Source: Amia ocellicauda (lineage: Eukaryota > Chordata > Actinopteri > Amiiformes > Amiidae). Taken from it: a stretch of DNA of 64,000 bases. The notes under the pieces were generated by a model. It saw only the letters and a list, made by a program, of their open reading frames with translations. It had not been told where the DNA came from and did not search any database. Each line of letters opens with the position of its first letter. The first letter of the stretch is position 1. Positions 43,901 through 64,000 of this stretch are shown in pieces. Where the stretch lies: NCBI RefSeq assembly GCF_036373705.1, contig NC_089851.1:55608440-55672439 (forward strand), in the 5' to 3' direction. The position numbers were made by a program, and so were the translations under genes.

Positions 43901-46900
43901 CTATCGATGACTCTTGATATCTAACTCTCTTGCTTGCTATCGCTCCCCCAATGGTCAGTAGCATAGTAGCATAACAGCAGATCACGGACCACTGTCAATC
44001 AGATGCTTGCCTTGCCGTCCATCCATCCATCCATCTATCTATCTATCTATCTATGACTCTTGATATCTAATTCTCTTGCTTGCTATCGCTCCCCCAATGG
44101 TCAGTAGCATTGTAGCATAACAGCAGATCACGGACCACTGTCAATCAGATGCTTGCCTTGCCGTCCATCCATCCATCCATCTATCTATCTATCTATCAAT
44201 GACTCTCGATATCTAACTCTCTTGCTTGCTATTGCTCCCCCAATGGTCAGTAGCATAGTAGCATAACAGCAGATCACGGACCACTGTCAATCAGATGCTT
44301 GCCTTGCCGTCCATCCATCTATCTATCTATCTATCTATGACTCTTGATATCTAACTCTCTTGCTTGCTATCGCTCCCCCAATGGTCAGTAGCATTGTAGC
44401 ATAACAGCAGATCACGGACCACTGTCAATCAGATGCTTGCCTTGCCGTCCATCCATCCATCTATCTATCTATCTATGACTCTCAATATCTAACTCTCTTG
44501 CTTGCTATCGCTCCCCCAATGGTCAGTAGCATAGTAGCATAACAGCAGATCACGGACCACTGTCAATCAGGTGCTTGCCTTGCCGTCCATCCATCCATCC
44601 ATCTATCTATCTATCTATCTATCTATGACTCTCGATATCTAACTCTCTTGCTTGCTATCGCTCCCTCAATGGTCAGTAGCATAGTAGCATAACAGCAGAT
44701 CACGGACCACTGTCAATCAGATGCTTGCCTTGCCGTCCATCCATCCATCTATCTATCTATCTATAGATGACTCTTGATATCTAACTCTCTTGCTTGCTAT
44801 CTCTCCCCCAATGGTCAGTAGCATAGTAGCATAACAGCAGATCACGGACCACTGTCAATCAGATGCTTGCCTTGCCGTCCATCCATCCATCTATCTATCT
44901 ATCTATCTATGACTCTTGATATCTATCTCTCTTGCTTGCTATCGCTCCCCCAATGGTCAGTAGCATTGTAGCATAACAGCAGATCACGGACCACTGTCAA
45001 TCAGATGCTTGCCTTGCCGTCCATCCATCCATCCATCTATCTATCTATCTATCAATGACTCTCGATATCTAACTCTCTTGCTTGCTATTGCTCCCCCAAT
45101 GGTCAGTAGCATAGTAGCATAACAGCAGATCACGGACCACTGTCAATCAGATGCTTGCCTTGCCGTCCATCCATCTATCTATCTATCTATCTATGACTCT
45201 TGATATCTAACTCTCTTGCTTGCTATCGCTCCCCCAATGGTCAGTAGCATTGTAGCATAACAGCAGATCACGGACCACTGTCAATCAGATGCTTGCCTTG
45301 CCGTCCATCCATCCATCTATCTATCTATCTATCTATGACTCTTGATATCTAACTCTCTTGCTTGCTATCGCTCCCCCAATGGTCAGTATCATTGTAGCAT
45401 AACAGCAGATCACGGACCACTGTCAATCAGATGCTTGCCTTGCCGTCCATCCATCCATCCATCTATCTATCTATCTATCAATGACTCTCGATATCTAACT
45501 CTCTTGCTTGCTATTGCTCCCCCAATGGTCAGTAGCATAGTAGCATAACAGCAGATCACGGACCACTGTCAATCAGATGCTTGCCTTGCCGTCCATCCAT
45601 CTATCTATCTATCTATCTATGACTCTTGATATCTAACTCTCTTGCTTGCTATCGCTCCCCCAATGGTCAGTAGCATAGTAGCATAACAGCAGATCACGGA
45701 CCACTGTCAATCAGGTGCTTGCCTTGCCGTCCATCCATCCATCCATCTATCTATCTATCTATCTATGACTCTCGATATCTAACTCTCTTGCTTGCTATCG
45801 CTCCCTCAATGGTCAGTAGCATAGTAGCATAACAGCAGATCACGGACCACTGTCAATCAGATGCTTGCCTTGCCGTCCATCTATCCATCTATCTATCTAT
45901 CTATCGATGACTCTTGATATCTAACTCTCTTGCTTGCTATCGCTCCCCCAATGGTCAGTAGCATAGTAGCATAACAGCAGATCACGGACCACTGTCAATC
46001 AGATGCTTGCCTTGCCGTCCATCCATCCATCTATCTATCTATCTATCTATGACTCTTGATATCTAACTCTCTTGCTTGCTATCGCTCCCCCAATGGTCAG
46101 TATCATTGTAGCATAACAGCAGATCACGGACCACTGTCAATCAGATGCTTGCCTTGCCGTCCATCCATCCATCCATCTATCTATCTATCTATCAATGACT
46201 CTCGATATCTAACTCTCTTGCTTGCTATTGCTCCCCCAATGGTCAGTAGCATAGTAGCATAACAGCAGATCACGGACCACTGTCAATCAGATGCTTGCCT
46301 TGCCGTCCATCCATCTATCTATCTATCTATCTATGACTCTTGATATCTAACTCTCTTGCTTGCTATCGCTCCCCCAATGGTCAGTAGCATAGTAGCATAA
46401 CAGCAGATCACGGACCACTGTCAATCAGGTGCTTGCCTTGCCGTCCATCCATCCATCCATCTATCTATCTATCTATCTATGACTCTCGATATCTAACTCT
46501 CTTGCTTGCTATCGCTCCCTCAATGGTCAGTAGCATAGTAGCATAACAGCAGATCACGGACCACTGTCAATCAGATGCTTGCCTTGCCGTCCATCTATCC
46601 ATCTATCTATCTATCTATCGATGACTCTTGATATCTAACTCTCTTGCTTGCTATCGCTCCCCCAATGGTCAGTAGCATAGTAGCATAACAGCAGATCACG
46701 GACCACTGTCAATCAGATGCTTGCCTTGCCGTCCATCCATCCATCTATCTATCTATCTATCTATGACTCTTGATATCTAACTCTCTTGCTTGCTATCGCT
46801 CCCCCAATGGTCAGTAGCATTGTAGCATAACAGCAGATCACGGACCACTGTCAATCAGATGCTTGCCTTGCCGTCCATCCATCCATCCATCTATCTATCT

Positions 46901-48230
46901 ATCTATCAATGACTCTCGATATCTAACTCTCTTGCTTGCTATTGCTCCCCCAATGGTCAGTAGCATAGTAGCATAACAGCAGATCACGGACCACTGTCAA
47001 TCAGATGCTTGCCTTGCCGTCCATCCATCTATCTATCTATCTATCTATGACTCTTGATATCTAACTCTCTTGCTTGCTATCGCTCCCCCAATGGTCAGTA
47101 GCATTGTAGCATAACAGCAGATCACGGACCACTGTCAATCAGATGCTTGCCTTGCCGTCCATCCATCCATCCATCTATCTATCTATCTATCGATGACTCT
47201 TGATATCTAACTCTCTTGCTTGCTATCGCTCCCCCAATGGTCAGTAGCATAGTAGCATAACAGCAGATCACGGACCACTGTCAATCAGATGCTTGCCTTG
47301 CCGTCCATCCATCCATCTATCTATCTATCTATCTATGACTCTTGATATCTAACTCTCTTGCTTGCTATCGCTCCCCCAATGGTCAGTAGCATTGTAGCAT
47401 AACAGCAGATCACGGACCACTGTCAATCAGATGCTTGCCTTGCCGTCCATCCATCCATCCATCTATCTATCTATCTATCAATGACTCTCGATATCTAACT
47501 CTCTTGCTTGCTATCGCTCCCCCAATGGTCAGTATCATAGTAGCATAACAGCAGATCACGGACCACTGTCAATCAGATGCTTGCCTTGCCGTCCATCCAT
47601 CCATCTATCTATCTATCTATCTATGACTCTTGATATCTAACTCTCTTGCTTGCTATCGCTCCCCCAATGGTCAGTAGCATTGTAGCATAACAGCAGATCA
47701 CGGACCACTGTCAATCAGATGCTTGCCTTGCCGTCCATCCATCCATCCATCTATCTATCTATCTATCGATGACTCTTGATATCTAACTCTCTTGCTTGCT
47801 ATCGCTCCCCCAATGGTCAGTAGCATAGTAGCATAACAGCAGATCACGGACCACTGTCAATCAGATGCTTGCCTTGCCGTCCATCCATCCATCCATCTAT
47901 CTATCTATCTATCTATGACTCTTGATATCTAACTCTCTTGCTTGCTATCGCTCCCCCAATGGTCAGTAGCATTGTAGCATAACAGCAGATCACGGACCAC
48001 TGTCAATCAGATGCTTGCCTTGCCGTCCATCCATCCATCCATCTATCTATCTATCTATCGATGACTCTTGATATCTAACTCTCTTGCTTGCTATCGCTCC
48101 CCCAATGGTCAGTAGCATAGTAGCATAACAGCAGATCACAGACCACTGTCAATCAGATGCTTGCCTTGCCGTCCATCCATCCATCCATCTATCTATCTAT
48201 CTATCTATCTATGACTCTCGATATCTAACT
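28974..48230 (+). repeat. Satellite array, part I (2.0-2.14 kb higher-order repeat)
   Basis: Uninterrupted satellite monomers, mostly 134-146 bp, in the same orientation as the blocks at 1-7268. It starts mid-monomer (TCACGGACCAC). Diagnostic variants include ATCAATGACTCTCG, ATCGATGACTCTTG, CTCCCTCAATGG, CTCCCCAAATGG and AGTATCATTGTAGC. The AGTATCATTGTAGC monomer recurs at about 36225, 39235, 41239, 43381, 45385 and 46099. The spacings are 3010, 2004, 2142, 2004 and 714 bp, showing a higher-order repeat of about 15 monomers with gain or loss of whole monomers. Confidence 0.95.
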
Positions 48231-59560
<11,330 letters not shown>

Positions 59561-61216
59561 GCATAGTAGCATAACAGCAGATCACAGACCACTGTCAATC
59601 AGATGCTTGCCTTGCCGTCCATCCATCCATCCATCTATCTATCTATCTATCTATCTATAAATCTCGATATCTAACTCTCTTGCTTGCTATCGCTCCCCCA
59701 ATGGTCAGTATCATAGTTTCATAACAGCAGATCACATACCACTGTCAATCAGATGCTTGCCTTGCCGTCCATCCATCCATCTATCTATCTATCTATCTAT
59801 GACTCTCGATATCTAACTCTCTTGCTTGCTATCGCTCCCCCAATGGTCAGTAGCATTGTAGCATAACAGCAGATCACGGACCACTGTCAATCAGATGCTT
59901 GCCTTGCCGTCCATCCATCCATCCATCTATCTATCTATCTATCAATGACTCTCGATATCTAACTCTCTTGCTTGCTATTGCTCCCCCAATGGTCAGTAGC
60001 ATAGTAGCATAACAGCAGATCACGGACCACTGTCAATCAGATGCTTGCCTTGCCGTCCATCCATCTATCTATCTATCTATCTATGACTCTTGATATCTAA
60101 CTCTCTTGCTTGCTATCGCTCCCCCAATGGTCAGTAGCATTGTAGCATAACAGCAGATCACGGACCACTGTCAATCAGATGCTTGCCTTGCCGTCCATCC
60201 ATCCATCTATCTATCTATCTATCTATGACTCTCGATATCTAACTCTTGCTTGCTATCGCTCCCCCAATGGTCAGTAGCATAGTAGCATAACAGCAGATCA
60301 CAGACCACTGTCAATCAGATGCTTGCCTTGCCGTCCATCCATCCATCCATCTATCTATCTATCTATCTATCTATAAATCTCGATATCTAACTCTCTTGCT
60401 TGCTATCGCTCCCCCAATGGTCAGTATCATAGTTTCATAACAGCAGATCACATACCACTGTCAATCAGATGCTTGCCTTGCCGTCCATCCATCCATCTAT
60501 CTATCTATCTATCTATGACTCTCGATATCTAACTCTCTTGCTTGCTATCGCTCCCCCAATGGTCAGTATCATAGTTTCATAACAGCAGATCACATACCAC
60601 TGTCAATCAGATGCTTGCCTTGCCGTCCATCCATCCATCTATCTATCTATCTATCTATGACTCTCGATATCTAACTCTTGCTTGCTATCGCTCCCCCAAT
60701 GGTCAGTAGCATTGTAGCATAACAGCAGATCACAGACCACTGTCAATCAGATGCTTGCCTTGCCGTCCATCCATCCATCCATCTATCTATCTATCTATCT
60801 ATCTATGACTCTCGATATCTAACTCTCTTGCTTGCTATCGCTCCCCCAATGGTCAGTATCATAGTTTCATAACAGCAGATCACATACCACTGTCAATCAG
60901 ATGCTTGCCTTGCCGTCCATCCATCCATCTATCTATCTATCTATCTATGACTCTCGATATCTAACTCTTGCTTGCTATCGCTCCCCCAATGGTCAGTAGC
61001 ATTGTAGCATAACAGCAGATCACAGACCACTGTCAATCAGATGCTTGCCTTGCCGTCCATCCATCCATCCATCTATCTATCTATCTATCTATCTATGACT
61101 CTCGATATCTAACTCTCTTGCTTGCTATCGCTCCCCCAATGGTCAGTATCATAGTTTCATAACAGCAGATCACATACCACTGTCAATCAGATGCTTGCCT
61201 TGCCGTCCATCCATCC

Positions 61217-61294
<78 letters not shown>

Positions 61295-62852
61295 GACTCT
61301 CGATATCTAACTCTCTTGCTTGCTATCGCTCCCCCAATGGTCAGTATCATAGTTTCATAACAGCAGATCACATACCACTGTCAATCAGATGCTTGCCTTG
61401 CCGTCCATCCATCCATCTATCTATCTATCTATCTATGACTCTCGATATCTAACTCTTGCTTGCTATCGCTCCCCCAATGGTCAGTAGCATAGTAGCATAA
61501 CAGCAGATCACAGACCACTGTCAATCAGATGCTTGCCTTGCCGTCCATCCATCCATCCATCTATCTATCTATCTATCTATCTATAAATCTCGATATCTAA
61601 CTCTCTTGCTTGCTATCGCTCCCCCAATGGTCAGTATCATAGTTTCATAACAGCAGATCACATACCACTGTCAATCAGATGCTTGCCTTGCCGTCCATCC
61701 ATCCATCTATCTATCTATCTATCTATGACTCTCGATATCTAACTCTCTTGCTTGCTATCGCTCCCCCAATGGTCAGTAGCATTGTAGCATAACAGCAGAT
61801 CACGGACCACTGTCAATCAGATGCTTGCCTTGCCGTCCATCCATCCATCCATCTATCTATCTATCTATCAATGACTCTCGATATCTAACTCTCTTGCTTG
61901 CTATTGCTCCCCCAATGGTCAGTAGCATAGTAGCATAACAGCAGATCACGGACCACTGTCAATCAGATGCTTGCCTTGCCGTCCATCCATCTATCTATCT
62001 ATCTATCTATGACTCTTGATATCTAACTCTCTTGCTTGCTATCGCTCCCCCAATGGTCAGTAGCATTGTAGCATAACAGCAGATCACGGACCACTGTCAA
62101 TCAGATGCTTGCCTTGCCGTCCATCCATCCATCTATCTATCTATCTATCTATGACTCTCGATATCTAACTCTTGCTTGCTATCGCTCCCCCAATGGTCAG
62201 TAGCATAGTAGCATAACAGCAGATCACAGACCACTGTCAATCAGATGCTTGCCTTGCCGTCCATCCATCCATCCATCTATCTATCTATCTATCTATCTAT
62301 AAATCTCGATATCTAACTCTCTTGCTTGCTATCGCTCCCCCAATGGTCAGTATCATAGTTTCATAACAGCAGATCACATACCACTGTCAATCAGATGCTT
62401 GCCTTGCCGTCCATCCATCCATCTATCTATCTATCTATCTATGACTCTCGATATCTAACTCTCTTGCTTGCTATCGCTCCCCCAATGGTCAGTATCATAG
62501 TTTCATAACAGCAGATCACATACCACTGTCAATCAGATGCTTGCCTTGCCGTCCATCCATCCATCTATCTATCTATCTATCTATGACTCTCGATATCTAA
62601 CTCTTGCTTGCTATCGCTCCCCCAATGGTCAGTAGCATTGTAGCATAACAGCAGATCACAGACCACTGTCAATCAGATGCTTGCCTTGCCGTCCATCCAT
62701 CCATCCATCTATCTATCTATCTATCTATCTATGACTCTCGATATCTAACTCTCTTGCTTGCTATCGCTCCCCCAATGGTCAGTATCATAGTTTCATAACA
62801 GCAGATCACATACCACTGTCAATCAGATGCTTGCCTTGCCGTCCATCCATCC

Positions 62853-62910
<58 letters not shown>

Positions 62911-64000
62911 GACTCTCGATATCTAACTCTCTTGCTTGCTATCGCTCCCCCAATGGTCAGTATCATAGTTTCATAACAGCAGATCACATACCACTGTCAA
63001 TCAGATGCTTGCCTTGCCGTCCATCCATCCATCTATCTATCTATCTATCTATGACTCTCGATATCTAACTCTTGCTTGCTATCGCTCCCCCAATGGTCAG
63101 TAGCATAGTAGCATAACAGCAGATCACAGACCACTGTCAATCAGATGCTTGCCTTGCCGTCCATCCATCCATCCATCTATCTATCTATCTATCTATCTAT
63201 AAATCTCGATATCTAACTCTCTTGCTTGCTATCGCTCCCCCAATGGTCAGTATCATAGTTTCATAACAGCAGATCACATACCACTGTCAATCAGATGCTT
63301 GCCTTGCCGTCCATCCATCCATCTATCTATCTATCTATCTATGACTCTCGATATCTAACTCTCTTGCTTGCTATCGCTCCCCCAATGGTCAGTAGCATTG
63401 TAGCATAACAGCAGATCACGGACCACTGTCAATCAGATGCTTGCCTTGCCGTCCATCCATCCATCCATCTATCTATCTATCTATCAATGACTCTCGATAT
63501 CTAACTCTCTTGCTTGCTATTGCTCCCCCAATGGTCAGTAGCATAGTAGCATAACAGCAGATCACGGACCACTGTCAATCAGATGCTTGCCTTGCCGTCC
63601 ATCCATCTATCTATCTATCTATCTATGACTCTTGATATCTAACTCTCTTGCTTGCTATCGCTCCCCCAATGGTCAGTAGCATTGTAGCATAACAGCAGAT
63701 CACGGACCACTGTCAATCAGATGCTTGCCTTGCCGTCCATCCATCCATCTATCTATCTATCTATCTATGACTCTCGATATCTAACTCTTGCTTGCTATCG
63801 CTCCCCCAATGGTCAGTAGCATAGTAGCATAACAGCAGATCACAGACCACTGTCAATCAGATGCTTGCCTTGCCGTCCATCCATCCATCCATCTATCTAT
63901 CTATCTATCTATCTATAAATCTCGATATCTAACTCTCTTGCTTGCTATCGCTCCCCCAATGGTCAGTATCATAGTTTCATAACAGCAGATCACATACCAC
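59561..64000 (+). repeat. Satellite array, part III (mixed variants, runs off the window)
   Basis: Monomers here mix part I types (ATCAATGACTCTCG with CTATTGCTCCCC) and part II types, with two further markers: ATAAATCTCG in place of ATGAATCTCG (about 59657, 60373, 61573, 62299, 63193, 63915) and a 4 bp loss giving TAACTCTTGCTTGC. A block of about 1.6 kb (59820-61440) recurs, with variation, at 61740 and 63360. The array continues beyond 64000. Confidence 0.93.

Noticed and set aside
36182-46262. Repeated 68-codon frame with SIHPSIYLSI
   Set aside because: It is satellite sequence read across two monomers. The Pro-Ser-Ile and Tyr-Leu-Ser words are the CCAT/CTAT microsatellite.

Overview
The window is nuclear DNA of a ray-finned fish, or at least a fish-like vertebrate. 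It holds several Tc1/mariner elements of types I recognise from fish, L2-type LINE and tRNA-derived SINE pieces, a Polinton fossil, pol III tRNA genes and a large satellite. No bacterial gene organisation is present. Family names come from memory of motifs, not from a search.

Region 1 (1-7732) is a compound repeat. Blocks of a 134-146 bp satellite monomer alternate with four copies of a roughly 0.95 kb tRNA cassette (the fourth is partial). Each full cassette holds tRNA-Asn(GTT) on the plus strand, then tRNA-Thr(TGT), an (AAAAC)n tract and tRNA-Thr(AGT), with both Thr genes on the minus strand. Cassette plus satellite block repeats every 1.8-2.5 kb with very few differences, so the duplications are recent. 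The tRNA genes carry stem mismatches and CpG losses, most of them shared between copies.

Region 2 (7733-28973) is a 21 kb island of unique and transposon DNA. From left to right it holds: a Tc1-like element with a long open transposase; AT-rich DNA; a pair of about 105 bp inverted repeats around an L2-type tail; a rearranged Tc1-like element; an internally deleted Tc1-like element with both ends; a tRNA-derived SINE; an L2-type reverse transcriptase piece; about 5 kb of AT-rich DNA with palindromes; an unclassified repeat with two small GC-rich or mixed minisatellites; and a broken Polinton with DNA polymerase B and small accessory reading frames. I see no certain host protein gene. Three short stretches look like possible exons.

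Region 3 (28974-64000) is an uninterrupted array of the same satellite in the same orientation, very roughly 240 monomers. Each monomer carries its own (CCAT)n(CTAT)n microsatellite, so the array is also a long series of GATA-type repeats. Higher-order structure changes along it: a 2.0-2.14 kb super-repeat around 36-46 kb, then from about 48.2 kb a different monomer family with CTAT tracts of up to about 26 units, and after about 59 kb a further set of variants. The array runs off the right end of the window.
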